Below are positions 21,923-33,225 of a stretch of DNA of 64,000 bases, one piece after another (positions within the stretch are counted from its first letter, which is position 1; each line of letters starts with the position of its first letter). Source of the DNA: Begonia masoniana (taxonomy: Eukaryota; Streptophyta; Magnoliopsida; Cucurbitales; Begoniaceae); assembly GCA_022432975.1 (NCBI GenBank), contig CM039506.1:20649614-20713613 (forward strand), written 5' to 3'. The notes under the pieces are model-generated. The model did no database searches. It worked only from the letters and a program-made list of their open reading frames with translations, and had not been told where the DNA came from. The position numbers and the translations under genes are program-made.

Positions 21923-21967
21923 GTGAACAACGCACGTAAACGGAGCTAGAATTGCAACGGAGGCGAG
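21923..21967 (+). other. 45-nt exon-like cassette of LTR A
   Basis: Borders are CCTTAG|GTGAACAACG and GGCGAG|GTAAGTTC. The donor can pair within GTAAGTTCTCGTGACTTAC (6-bp stem, 7-nt loop), which would hide it. Confidence 0.55.
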
Positions 21968-23055
21968 GTAAGTTCTCGTGACTTACTATGGCCGATTGGC
22001 CTACACCATACGTCGAAGTCGGGTTGAGGATTATTGGATTTTGTTGTTAAATTGCTTTGGTCAAGTAGTTAGGATTAGTTGTTTACGTAGGTTATGCTTT
22101 TTATCGTCTTGATGGTACACATATTGTATGTTTACTTTATGCATTTAACTGTTAATGCATCACGTATTTTTAAAATAGCATGAAAATGGATTTCTGCACG
22201 AGTTTATGAAAATGAAACGAATCTACGTAATCTGTTATTTGGTCATGGCGAGGTGGGGTTTAGGCATGGCTGTTTACGGATGTAAGCATGTCTTCCCCCG
22301 GTAGATGGAAAAGGTTGTCCAACCGTCCGACGTGCCCTCTTTATCTGGTGAGAGTAGACCTCAGTGACATCTCTGTTATATGTAATGATCTGCTCTGTTA
22401 AGTAATCTGCATGATTTCTGAAACTCATATGCACAGCATGCATCCGCATTTACGAAACTTGTTGAGGCTTTAGCTCATAGTTGTCTGTATAGTGTAGGTG
22501 ATTTCGAGACAAGTGAGGACGAGATCCCTCTACCCGAGGGATGAGCAGTTGAAGAAAGATGGCCCGGGGGAGTGTGCTGGGTAATCGGTGCACATTTTGA
22601 CCTGTGGGGACGTAAGTAAATGTTTTTACAATTGTATAGATAGAAACATAGGAAAGTTGTACAGATAGAACATTTTAGGATGTTGGTATCTGGATAGTTG
22701 ATAGATAAATGTATTGATGTTTTGAACGTTTCGGTAAACCGTTTTATAAAGCATTTTGTTAAGCTTGTAATTTGATGTTTCCGAACTGCTTGGTTGTCAA
22801 ATTTTATAGGGGTTTTATTTGTTTTTTTTAAATGGACCCACGCAGTTTGTTTTTATGAAATTTGGGTACGTTTTAAATAAGTCTTGAGTCGGTTTTGGGG
22901 TGATTGGCGAAGTAAGGATTGAGTGAGGTTGAGGGTATTTGTTATGTTGAAGTTTTAGGAGGAGATGAGGAAAAAAAAAATTGTTAAGTGTGCAGGGGGG
23001 AGAAAATGAGAAAAGGGAGAAGTATGCTCTCTGGAACTGTTGGATTCCAGAAAAC

Positions 23056-23254
23056 ATGCCGATCGATCGCCTAAGGAGGTGATCGATCGGCAAGAAGAGT
23101 CGGCACTCTCTGGAAAATATAGAGAGTGTGCCGATCGATCGCCCAAAGGGGCAATCGATCGGATGTTGATCGATTGCTGGGGCGATCGATCGGCTATATG
23201 TGGGGCGATCGATCGCCCCATGTTTTACAACACAGTCGATCGATCGGCCATGCT
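23056..23254 (+). repeat. CGATCGATCG hairpin cluster in LTR A
   Basis: GCCGATCGATCGCC...GATCGATCGGC and similar inverted pairs (GGGCGATCGATCGCCC type) follow one another over about 200 bp, at the position where LTR C has its own, different hairpins. Confidence 0.85.
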
Positions 23255-23476
23255 TTTTACGGGCAGAATGCCCATTCTTCCCCCTGTGTTCTGTGCCTTT
23301 AAGTTATAAACCTTTTTCAATTGTTTTCTTACGTTTTCTCAAATAGTTTTCAATGGTTTTTAATTCTTCGAACGATTTCAATGATTTAAATTCAGAAGTA
23401 ACGTAATAAAGATTACTTAAGCTTAAAAAGAAAAATTTTATACGGGAAATTAAGGGAATAGTTAAGGGTCGCTACA

Positions 23477-24585
23477 TGTTTTCCTGTTTTAGGGTTGTAT
23501 TTTGTTAGGGTTTGGTTAGGTTTTGAGAGATTTATAAGTTTATGTTATAAATTATTACCGTATTAATGGCTATTGATGGTGTATTTATGATTATGGTTGG
23601 TAATTAGAATGAATTAATGGTTGTTGTTTAGATTTTTGGTGGTTGAGAGGTTCAAAAAGCCATTAATGGAGGTTATAGAAAATGTGAGCGCAAATTGCTC
23701 GATAGAATGTCCGAATGACGTAAATTAGAATTTTAGGAAATTTGCCTTAGCTAGGAGTTTCGTTTGGTTCAAGAAACGGTTTATATAGAATTGATTCTAA
23801 CAACGATAATTGTGAAATGTCCAAGGTGAACAAAGTTTAGAGACGGTGCTTGGCTTTCTAAGAACGCTAGGGAAGTTTTTGTGACTTACTGTGGCCAATA
23901 GGCCTACACCATATGTCAGTTATGCTTGTTGAGCAACCTGGAGTAATGAAATGTTTATATGCTTTTGGATGGGTAGCCTAGGGTTAGTTGTTTTGCAGGT
24001 TATGTATTGTTTTAATGGTACTTATGTTATTTATGCTTTATGTTATGCATCTTAATTGTCCAAACATCATTACTTTATGAAATGACATGAAAAGGAATTT
24101 ATGCATAGATTTCATGAAAAGAAATGCAAGTATGAAAGTATCATGTACACAACCCCCATGTGGTTATCGGGGAGAGGTTCAGACATGACGTTCCATGATG
24201 AGCATGTTTTCCTCCCTTCAGATGGTGCAGGCTATCTAATCGCTTGATGTGCCATATCCATCTGCCGAGCGATGCTCTGATAACCAAAGACTGTCACAGA
24301 CTGAAAAATGAATGAATGCAAGAGATTATAAAATTGCATATGCATGTCATGCATTGTCATTTACGTAGAGTTACTGAGTTTTATCTCATAGGCGTCTCTA
24401 TGGTGTAGGTGAACTTGAAGAAGGTGAGGAAGGCGTTCCCCTACAAGATGAACGTACGGACTGAAGAAGGATGCCCGTGGGAGTGCACTGTACAGTCGAA
24501 GCAATTTTGACCCGTGGTGATGAATGTATAGGTATTTTAGGTATATTAGGTAAAGGTAATCTGGATAAATGTATAGAAAGCCTAT
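23477..24585 (+). repeat. LTR fragment, B/P family
   Basis: Middle part of an LTR in plus orientation, without start or end. It has CCATTAATGG near 23670, the cassette (23826-23870, donor GT changed), GGCCAATAGGCC near 23894, the stem GGTTATCGG (24172-24180) with TGATAACC (24278-24285), and the acceptor-like TATGGTGTAG near 24400. Its GAGCATGTTTTCCTCCC and GTGCAGGCTATCTAATCGCTT region is closest to LTR B. Element A borders it on the left; on the right it stops where inverted LTR G begins. Confidence 0.75.
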
Positions 24586-25286
24586 TTAAACTTTATCGTT
24601 CACAGACTTACTTAGACTATTCGTCCACAGACCACGTGATTTTGTTGTCCACAATCCACGTGACTTCATTGTCCACAGACTAACGTCCATAAACTACTTA
24701 GACTTTTCGTCCACAGACTTTAGATGATGACTTTCTTACAGAATACTTAACTAAATTTTATCGTCCCGACTCTAAACCATGCATTACCCTATCGATCACC
24801 CCCTTCCTGGCGATCGATCGGCTAGCTCTTTGGATTTTTGTCCAGAGAGTTACCTCCATATTCTTTCCCCTGCACCTACACACCATTCACCCAGAACTTC
24901 TAGAAATATTAAAACAACAAAATCCATTACCATTACATCAACATAAGTATTTACACTATCCAAACATCCAACACCCTAGAATGAGTTTCTATACAATTCA
25001 TATACTTCCACCCTTCAGCCCGACATAAATCCAAAATCTCCAAAATACTTAACTATTACTCCCAAGGGTCAATTTAGCTCTGACTGCACAGCACACTTCC
25101 ACGGGCCATTCTCCATCAACCTGTTCATACATCAGGTGGAGAAATGTCATCCTCACCTGTTTCAAAAACACCTACACCATACAGACAACTATGAGCTAAA
25201 GGCTCAGTAAGCTTCGTAAATGCAAATACATGTTGTGCATATGCGGTTCATAAATCATGCAGACATTTTCAGAGTTTCATTACAGA

Positions 25287-26285
25287 ACAGATTACAGATT
25301 ACAGATTACAGATTACAGATTACAGATTACAGATTACAGATTACAGATTACAGATTACAGATTACAGATTACAGATTACAGATTACAGATTACAGATTAC
25401 AGATTACAGATTACAGATTACAGATTACAGATTACAGATTACAGATTACAGATTACAGATTACAGATTACAGATTACAGATTACAGATTACAGATTACAG
25501 ATTACAGATTACAGATTACAGATTACAGATTACAGATTACAGATTACAGATTACAGATTACAGATTACAGATTACAGATTACAGATTACAGATTACAGAT
25601 TACAGATTACAGATTACAGATTACAGATTACAGATTACAGATTACAGATTACAGATTACAGATTACAGATTACAGATTACAGATTACAGATTACAGATTA
25701 CAGATTACAGATTACAGATTACAGATTACAGATTACAGATTACAGATTACAGATTACAGATTACAGATTACAGATTACAGATTACAGATTACAGATTACA
25801 GATTACAGATTACAGATTACAGATTACAGATTACAGATTACAGATTACAGATTACAGATTACAGATTACAGATTACAGATTACAGATTACAGATTACAGA
25901 TTACAGATTACAGATTACAGATTACAGATTACAGATTACAGATTACAGATTACAGATTACAGATTACAGATTACAGATTACAGATTACAGATTACAGATT
26001 ACAGATTACAGATTACAGATTACAGATTACAGATTACAGATTACAGATTACAGATTACAGATTACAGATTACAGATTACAGATTACAGATTACAGATTAC
26101 AGATTACAGATTACAGATTACAGATTACAGATTACAGATTACAGATTACAGATTACAGATTACAGATTACAGATTACAGATTACAGATTACAGATTACAG
26201 ATTACAGATTACAGATTACAGATTACAGATTACAGATTACAGATTACAGATTACAGATTACAGATTACAGATTACAGATTACAGA
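25287..26285 (+). repeat. Perfect heptamer array (ACAGATT)n, 142 copies
   Basis: 999 bp of ACAGATT repeats keep the same phase from first to last copy: 142 full units plus 5 bases. Three further copies lie at 26440-26466. It sits in LTR G where sister LTRs have a single CAGATTACGTAGATTC-type sequence (or its complement TACGTAATCTG in C, A and K), the likely seed. Because 7 is prime to 3, all three plus frames are open and read the same cycle of L-Q-I-T-D-Y-R. The long open frames over it are therefore a by-product, not a gene. Confidence 0.97.
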
Positions 26286-27229
26286 ACATAATGTTTTACA
26301 GAACAGAATGTCACCGAGGTCTATACTCTCACTAGATGGAGAGGGCACGTCTGGCAGTTAGACAGCCCTTTCCATCTACCGGGGGAAAACATGGTTCCAT
26401 CCATAAACAGCCATGTCTAAACCCCACCCCGTCGTGACCAGATTACAGATTACAGATTACAGATTTCGTTTCTTTAATTCATTTCTTTTCTCAAAACTGT
26501 GCAGAAACTCATTTTCATGCTAATTTGGAAAAGTGAGATGCATGTACAGTTCATAATTAACATAATGTAATCATATACTGTGGATACCATCAAACATCGT
26601 AAACATAACCTATAAAAGACAACTAACCCTAACTATCCAACCAAAGCATAAAAGCATACAAAACTCCAAAAATCATCAACGACTGTAGCACCCAGTTTCA
26701 TTGAGCCAACTTACTTTGTTAATTAGTAGTGAATGTTTTATAGATGAAATTGAGAGAAATTTAGTGATTAGGCTAATGAGTGACTAGGCGAGGGCATAAT
26801 GGTAAATTGAGATATAAAGTGGATAACCTATTTAAGGAATGAGGTTCTGCGTTTAATGCACAGTAGCCGCCACCCTATTTCCATTTCCCTTCGTTTGATT
26901 TTCAGCTCAGCTCAGCAAACTTCCTCCCGACATTTTCCTCTCTGATTTTCTCCATTCTAGGTGAGTTATGTTTCATTTTACTTGCTATTTTAGTGATTAA
27001 ATGGCAGAGAGATTGTAGGGGAGTGTTCGTGAATGTTGTGAGTGAGAGTTAGTTTCAATTTTTGGGGTGAACCAGGAATGCTCGACGAACAGGACTTCCA
27101 ACTAGTTTCCGTAAGATTTCTAAATAGTTTAGAATGAAGTTTAGTAATGCGGTGCTCTGTTTACGATTATAGGTGAGAAGACTCCCGAGGTAGCTTACAA
27201 CCAAACAATCTCCAGGAGACCAGGTAAGT

Positions 27230-29850
27230 AGAGTATGTGTGCGCCTTCGGGCCTACATCACAAAACAGTAGGTTTGTGCATGTTTTGTGTGTTTTCAGTT
27301 TTCATGTATCATGTTTTAAAAGTACACGAAAATGAATTTAAATGTATGATGGCATGGCGAGGAATGAATTGATTGAAACAGAACAGTTGTTAAGGGAACT
27401 AATCTGCCCCTTAATCGAGAGAGAGGATGTATGACTTTGGGAAAACTGATCCAACTCCCAATTTCACAGGGGGATTTGAACAGTTGTTAAGGGAACTAAT
27501 CCGCCCCTTAATCGAGAGAGAGGATGTATGACTTTGGGAGGAGTGATCCAACTCCCAATTTCACAAGGGGATCAGACCAGAAACGAATGCATATGCAACA
27601 GGATTGAAAGTAAACTATAGGAATTTTGTTTCAGCATTTCATTTCATTATTGCTTTACTTACTTAGTATTAGGCTAATAGATGAGTTTTGTGATGTAGTG
27701 AAGAAACCTCAGAAGGTGTGTACTCAGAGCATGTTGAGGATAGGCTGGTTGGGGAGCACATTCATGCCTTGACTTGGTGAACTGATGGGGCTGTTTAACT
27801 ATTGTCTGTATGTGGAGTCTAATTTTCTAATGTTCTGTTGAGGAGTGCAGAGAATTTTGGCGATAGTAATGGATGAAGGATTTAGAATACTTGAGTTTCT
27901 CTTGTTATGAAAAATCTGATTTGGTTTTGTTACAAATTGCTAATTTGGGATTTTTATTGGATAAGGATACATATGTTGGTTTCAAATGGTTATTTGTTGG
28001 ATTCAGAAGTTACTTAGGGTCAGGTGTTTGAATGTCTTCAGTAGAAGCCATCGGAAGATGTCTTCAGTAGAAGCCATCGGAAGATGTCTTCAGTAGAAGC
28101 CATCGGAAGATGTCTTCAGTAGAAGCCATCGGAAGATGTCTTCAGTAGAAGCCATCGGAAGATGTCTTCAGTAGAAGCCATCGGAAGATGTCTTCAGTAG
28201 AAGCCATCGGAAGATGTCTTCAGTAGAAGCCATCGGAAGATGTCTTCAGTAGAAGCCATCGGAAGATGTCTTCAGTAGAAGCCATCGGAAGATGTCTTCA
28301 GTAGAAGCCATCGGAAGATGTCTTCAGTAGAAGCCATCGGAAGATGTCTTCAGTAGAAGCCATCGGAAGATGTCTTCAGTAGAAGCCATCGGAAGATGTC
28401 TTCAGTAGAAGCCATCGGAAGATGTCTTCAGTAGAAGCCATCGGAAGATGTCTTCAGTAGAAGCCATCGGAAGATGTCTTCAGTAGAAGCCATCGGAAGA
28501 TGTCTTCAGTAGAAGCCATCGGAAGATGTCTTCAGTAGAAGCCATCGGAAGATGTCTTCAGTAGAAGCCATCGGAAGATGTCTTCAGTAGAAGCCATCGG
28601 AAGATGTCTTCAGTAGAAGCCATCGGAAGATGTCTTCAGTAGAAGCCATCGGAAGATGTCTTCAGTAGAAGCCATCGGAAGATGTCTTCAGTAGAAGCCA
28701 TCGGAAGATGTCTTCAGTAGAAGCCATCGGAAGATGTCTTCAGTAGAAGCCATCGGAAGATGTCTTCAGTAGAAGCCATCGGAAGATGTCTTCAGTAGAA
28801 GCCATCGGAAGATGTCTTCAGTAGAAGCCATCGGAAGATGTCTTCAGTAGAAGCCATCGGAAGATGTCTTCAGTAGAAGCCATCGGAAGATGTAGGCAAT
28901 AGATTTGTCGTTTTGTAATCGGAAGATGTAGGCAATAGATTTGTCGTTTTGTAATCGGAAGATGTCTTCAGTAGAAGCCATCGGAAGATGTCTTCAGTAG
29001 AAGCCATCGGAAGATGTCTTCAGTAGAAGCCATAGAGTGTGCGCCTTCGGGCCTACATCACAAAACAGTAGGTTTGTGCATGTTTTGTGTGTTTTCAGTT
29101 TTTCATGTATCATGTTTTAAAAGTACACGAAAATGAATTTAAATGTATGATGGCATGGCGAGGAATGAATTGATTGAAACAGAACAGTTGTTAAGGGAAC
29201 TAATCTGCCCCTTAATCGAGAGAGAGGATGTATGACTTTGGGAAAACTGATCCAACTCCCAATTTCACAGGGGGATTTGAACAGTTGTTAAGGGAACTAA
29301 TCCGCCCCTTAATCGAGAGAGAGGATGTATGACTTTGGGAGGAGTGATCCAACTCCCAATTTCACAAGGGGATCAGACCAGAAACGAATGCATATGCAAC
29401 AGAGATGTGAAAGTAGAAACTGCATGTCTAGGAATTTTGTTTCAGCATTTCATTTCATTATTGCTTTACTTACTTAGTATTAGGCTAATAGATGAGTTTT
29501 GTGATGTAGGTGAAGAAACATCAGAAGGTGTGTACTCAAAGCATGTTGAGGAATAGGCTTGTTGGGGGAGCACATTCATGCCTTGACTTGGTGAACTGAT
29601 GGGGCTGTTTAACTATTGTCTGTATGTGGAGTCTAATTTTCTAATGTTCTGTTGAGGAGTGCAGAGAATTTTGGCGATAGTAATGGATGAAGGATTTAGA
29701 ATACTTGAGTTTCTCTTGTTATGAAAAATCTGATTTGGTTTTGTTATAAATTGCTAATTTGGGATTTTTATTGGATAAGGATACATATGTTGGTTTCAAA
29801 TGGTTATTTGTTGGATTTCAGAAGTTACTTAGGGTCAGGTTGTTTTGAAT
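27230..29850 (+). repeat. Direct duplication of 0.8 kb flanking the minisatellite in D
   Basis: 27233-28032 and 29036-29850 are nearly the same sequence, from TGTGCGCCTTCGGGCC to TTAGGGTCAGG. They differ by scattered small indels. The first copy runs into the long array; the second runs into the older, degenerate array (29850-30130). Unequal exchange between repeat units could give this arrangement. Confidence 0.88.
28033..29033 (+). repeat. 26-bp minisatellite, 33 perfect copies plus variants
   Basis: 28033-28890 is exactly 33 units of 26 bp (TGTCTTCAGTAGAAG...CATCGGAAGA). Two 36-bp variant units follow (28891-28962, with TTTGTCGTTTTGTAATC), then two and a partial standard unit. Older, mutated units continue at 29854-30130. 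I see no difference among the 33 units, so the expansion is recent or homogenised. Confidence 0.96.
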
Positions 29851-30675
29851 TCAGTAGAAGCCATCGGTAGATGTCTTCGGTATAAGTATTTAGTAGCCTT
29901 GTCGTTTTGTCATCGGAAGATGTCTTCAGTAGAAGCCATCGGAAGATGTCTTCAGTAGAAGCCATCGGAAGATATCTTCAGTAGAAGCCGTCGGTAAATG
30001 TCTTTGGTATAAGCCTTTAGTAGCCTTGTCGTTTTGTAATCGGAAGATGTAGGCAATAGATTTGTCGTTTTGTAATCGGATGATGTAGGCAGTAGATTTG
30101 TCGTTTTGTAAACGGAAGAGTTATGCAGTCGATTTTGTCGTTTGTGACCGGTAGATGCGAGTAGCCGACGCGTCGTCTGGTAGAGGTGAGCGGAAGCGTG
30201 TGGGATCGTACGTGTCGATTCTGTCTCTGCTTCTACCGCTAAGTCTTTTGTCCCTACTTCTACCACTGGCACTGTTTTTCAGTAGAAGCCTTCTGTTTCT
30301 GTTTCTGCCTCCACTGCTGACTTTTTTCAGCGGAAGATGTGTTTGACTTTTACGAATTTTAAGTATTTCACGCTTAAGCCTTCATTTCTTTTGGCCGAAT
30401 TATTTCTTAATATTATAACTTATTATTCAAACGTCATTTCATAGTTTTGCTCAACTGTGTTCTGCTCAAATGATTTTCTGCTGCAAATTTTCAATGTTTA
30501 CCTTGTAAATTGTCAAATTTTGTCCATTGAGTGAAGCTTTAGAATTTTCTCAAAAATCCTATAGTTCGGTTCAGTATCTTGTGTAGCGAACGGGGTTCAA
30601 AAAACTCAGGCGTTACAACGACGAACTCGACTTATGGCATAGGCCTATCGGCCACAATAAGTCACGAAGACTTAC

Positions 30676-30720
30676 CTCGCGTCCTTGCAAATTCAATCTC
30701 CGCCCACGAGCGTTGTTCAC
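30676..30720 (-). other. 45-nt exon-like cassette of LTR G
   Basis: The minus strand reads GTGAACAACGCTCG at the start and ...GCGAG|GTAAGTC at the end, with the donor able to pair with GACTTAT downstream. Same length as in the other LTRs. Confidence 0.55.
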
Positions 30721-31260
30721 CTACGGCAATTCACAACCATCGTCATTAAAACTGAGTTTAAACCGTTAAACTTCCAAACTAATGAAACCCTAATTGTTTA
30801 ACCACTTGAAAATCGGGAATAAACTTTCCAAAACCATAGAACCTTACCTAGGTTGTCGTTTGGAGAAGGAAACGTGAAGAACGAGTCACCGGAGGAAGAG
30901 TTTCGATTGCTGGGGGAGAGAACGCGTGAGGGATGGAAAATGTCGCAAAGCTCTCTGGAGCTTTTCGTGGAAAGTAGAGAGGATTTTCGTGAAGTGTTGA
31001 CGAAGAAAGAAGCTTTTGCCTATTTAAATGCCAAATGACCCCTTTCGCCCCTCCATCTGATTTTCCTTTTGTTTCGTTACTTATTTCGTTATTTAGCTAA
31101 CGATTTATTTTCTCTAGATTTTCATATTTTACCAATAATTCCAATTTATTACTAGGGCTCTATTAAAACTTTTCATTCGCAAACGTACTTAATTTGACAC
31201 ATTTACAAAAATGCCATTATATAATAGAAATTCTTTAATCCCGTAAAACCGGGTGTTACA

Positions 31261-31629
31261 CGAATGAGATGCACCCGAGGGGAATTAATTTCCGTCTATT
31301 TTATAGACATCGACCGAGATCTTTACTGAAGCCACGTCGACCCCCACTGTACCATTCGTCCAAACCCTATAGAAAGAATTGTCGACCTCTACTGTTCCTT
31401 TGACGAAACCCGAGACAAATTGTTATAGACGTCGACCGAAGCCTCTGTTTTATTATTTTATCACTGTTATACCAAAGTTTAATTTAATATGAGATTGTCC
31501 ACACGTGAATAGTCTTTTGCTGATTGGGGTTAAACACCCTTATGCATGCATGATTAAATTACGGAATAAAAGTTTAAATTTCATGTGAATTTTAGGAATA
31601 GTTTAAAGGTCAAATATGGGGATGTTACA
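31261..31629 (+). repeat. Element H: 5' LTR tail
   Basis: CGAATGAGATGCACC to GGGGATGTTACA matches the two halves of the 3' LTR tail (38342-38528 and 53811-53992), which proves that those two halves were once adjacent. The upstream LTR part is missing. Confidence 0.88.
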
Positions 31630-31633
31630 GTTA

Positions 31634-31645
31634 TGGTATCAGAGC
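31634..31645 (+). promoter_or_regulatory. Element H primer-binding site (initiator tRNA-Met)
   Basis: TGGTATCAGAGC begins five bases after the 5' LTR end, complementary to the 3' end of initiator methionine tRNA. Confidence 0.92.
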
Positions 31646-31784
31646 CCCAGGTTTTAAAATCGGTTCTGTAGACTGCTCGACTGCACAGCCACTACGCGGA
31701 CATTCTTCCTCAACTGTAAGTACGTTTATAAGTTTCATTTGATTTTGATTTCTTAGAATTATTTGTTTAAATAGGAAGTATAAA

Positions 31785-33225
31785 ATGGTCCGAGGTAAAG
31801 ACGCCAGGGATGAAGCCCTGGATAGGCTTACGGATTTGTTGGACCGTCAAGCCCAGCATATGGATAGGCAAGCACAACAAATCGAAAGACTAGTAAACCG
31901 TGAGGATCGTGAGGCCCGAGAGGTAATTGTTCCAAACCATCGTGGCATGGGAGAGATTCCAAAAGCTACAACCCCCGGTTTTCACGGACAGTCATCGAAC
32001 TCCTCCTTAGCCGAAGAGTGGATCCGAACTATGGAGGATATGCTGGAGTACGCGGGGATAGTTAACGGGAATAAAGTTGCCTACGTCACCTTTCATTTGG
32101 CGTTGGATGCCCGATTTTGGTGGAATTCAATTAAGGCAACAATCGATGTGGCAGTTATGACATGGGAATGGTTCAAGACCGTGTTTTACGATAAATACTT
32201 CAGCCGTACGGTGAGGGTGGCTAAAGAACAGAGTTTACGCAACTGAAGCAAACAGGTTCAGTTGCAGAGTATATTCGGAAGTTCAAGGCCTTGTCTCGGT
32301 TTGCACCGCGTCTGGTGAACGATAATGAGGATAAGGTGCACCAATTTATGGATGGGCTGAATCTAGAAATTCAGAAGAATATCATAGTGTCGGGGATTCT
32401 AGATGTACCGTACTCAGATATCGCAGCAAGGGCTTTGGACTTTGAGGCTGCAGAGCTGACATGCGTTAAGCCAACGGAGCCTGCTAAAGGCTTCTTTCGT
32501 GAGATCCAGCCTCAACCACGGAATCAAAGTTGGCAACCTAGAGGACAACAATTACAGCAACAACAGCAAGGAGGTGTGAAAAGGCCTTACGAAAGAGGAA
32601 AGGATCAGGGCAAAGGAAAACAGGTACAGGGAACTACTGAAATGCCTTGGTGCCCTAAATGCCAGAAAGAGCATAGCGGTGAATGCTGATTGGGCACAGA
32701 TAGATGTTTCCGGTGTGGAGAGACAGGCCATTATGTGAAAGATTGCCCGAAGCTGGGCCGAGAACAGTCAGGCAGAGACCAGAGGAGAGTTATGCCAAGG
32801 ATCTTCGCCTTTATCGAACCTGGTGATGTCGACGACGAGGCTCAGCCATCTGTTATAGCAGGTACTATCTTAGTCATGGGTGTATTAGTATTTTCATTGA
32901 TAGACACGGGAGCTACGCACTCCTTTATTTTGACTGTATGTGTGTCTAGATTGGGGTTAGTGCCGGAGTTAGCAAAGTTCGAGTATAGAGTAATGCTGCT
33001 TTCGGGAGCGTATATGCAGTCTAATCGTATTTTCCAGGGCAACGTCGTCTCAGTGGAGAATAACACCCTTTATGCCCAGTTGATAGTTATGGGCATAAGC
33101 GGTACGATCTAATTTTGGAAATGGACTAGCTGTCACGCCATTTTGCCACCATAGACTGCCGATCCGGGTTAGTGACTTTTCGGCCCCAAGATAAAGAATA
33201 GTTTTCTTATCAGGCAATAAATAGG
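31785..33225 (+). pseudogene. Element H: Gag and protease, broken
   Basis: The ATG at 31785 opens a Gag with a charged N terminus, a Gln/Arg coiled coil (DRQAQHMDRQAQQIERL) and capsid motifs (EEWIRTMEDML, LALDARFWW, FYDKYFSRT). A frameshift occurs near 32222, after which capsid (PYSDIAARALDFEAA), Gln-rich linker, CPKC..C and an intact zinc knuckle CFRCGETGHYVKDC follow; a TGA at 32687-32689 lies just before the knuckle. The protease has the active site LIDTGATHSF at about 32897-32926. A frame break near 33107 and a stop in the GMDWL-type motif follow. Gag packages RNA; the protease processes Gag-Pol. Confidence 0.9.

Larger units (their letters stand above)
21018..23476 (+). repeat. Element A: 3' LTR (2,459 bp)
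   Basis: Starts TGTAACACCCGG and ends GGGTCGCTACA. Shared layout: donor-like TTCTAG|GTAAGG at 21573, CTCCATTAATGGAG (21789-21802), the cassette (21923-21967), donor hairpin (21968-21986), GGCCGATTGGCC (21990-22001), acceptor-like GTGTAG ending at 22497, CTCTCTGGAA inverted repeat near 23030 and CGATCGATCG hairpins (23056-23254). The 5' LTR is outside the window, so the duplication cannot be checked. Confidence 0.9.
26684..30617 (+). mobile_element. Solo LTR D, enlarged by minisatellite and duplication
   Basis: Starts TGTAGCACCC, ends GGCGTTACA, flanked by ACGAC (26679-26683, 30618-30622). Its 3,934 bp are almost twice the 2.0 kb of family members E and F. The excess is a 26-bp minisatellite and an 0.8-kb duplication on its two sides. 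It has a donor-like TTCTAG|GTGAG near 26960, a 51-nt cassette (27173-27223), CCTTCGGGCCTACATCAC downstream of it, and the family's tandem pair with TGATCC boxes (27380-27571). Confidence 0.9.
24586..31260 (-). mobile_element. LTR G, left-truncated, with satellite array and solo LTR D inside
   Basis: On the minus strand it starts TGTAACACCCGG at 31260 and shows TCCTAG-type donor near 30850, the cassette (30676-30720), a GGCC palindrome (about 30642-30653), and then, beyond D and the heptamer array, the acceptor-like complement near 25165 and CGATCGATCG hairpins near 24795-24835. The last several hundred bases of the LTR are missing; it ends in TTGTCCACAG repeats like 6800-7000. Without D and the array it is about 1.74 kb. 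It abuts the 5' LTR tail of H exactly at its own terminal ACA, as an insertion end would. Confidence 0.78.

Noticed and set aside
25287..26285. Interstitial telomere repeat
   Set aside because: The unit ACAGATT is not a permutation of the plant telomere unit TTTAGGG or its complement.
25220..26335. Long open frames (344 and 371 codons) with a repeating LQITDYR cycle
   Set aside because: They are produced by a pure 7-bp repeat that lacks stops on one strand; two overlapping frames are open at once and the flanks are LTR sequence.
28033..29033. CRISPR-like regular repeat
   Set aside because: Units are directly adjacent without spacers, in a plant LTR; it is a minisatellite.
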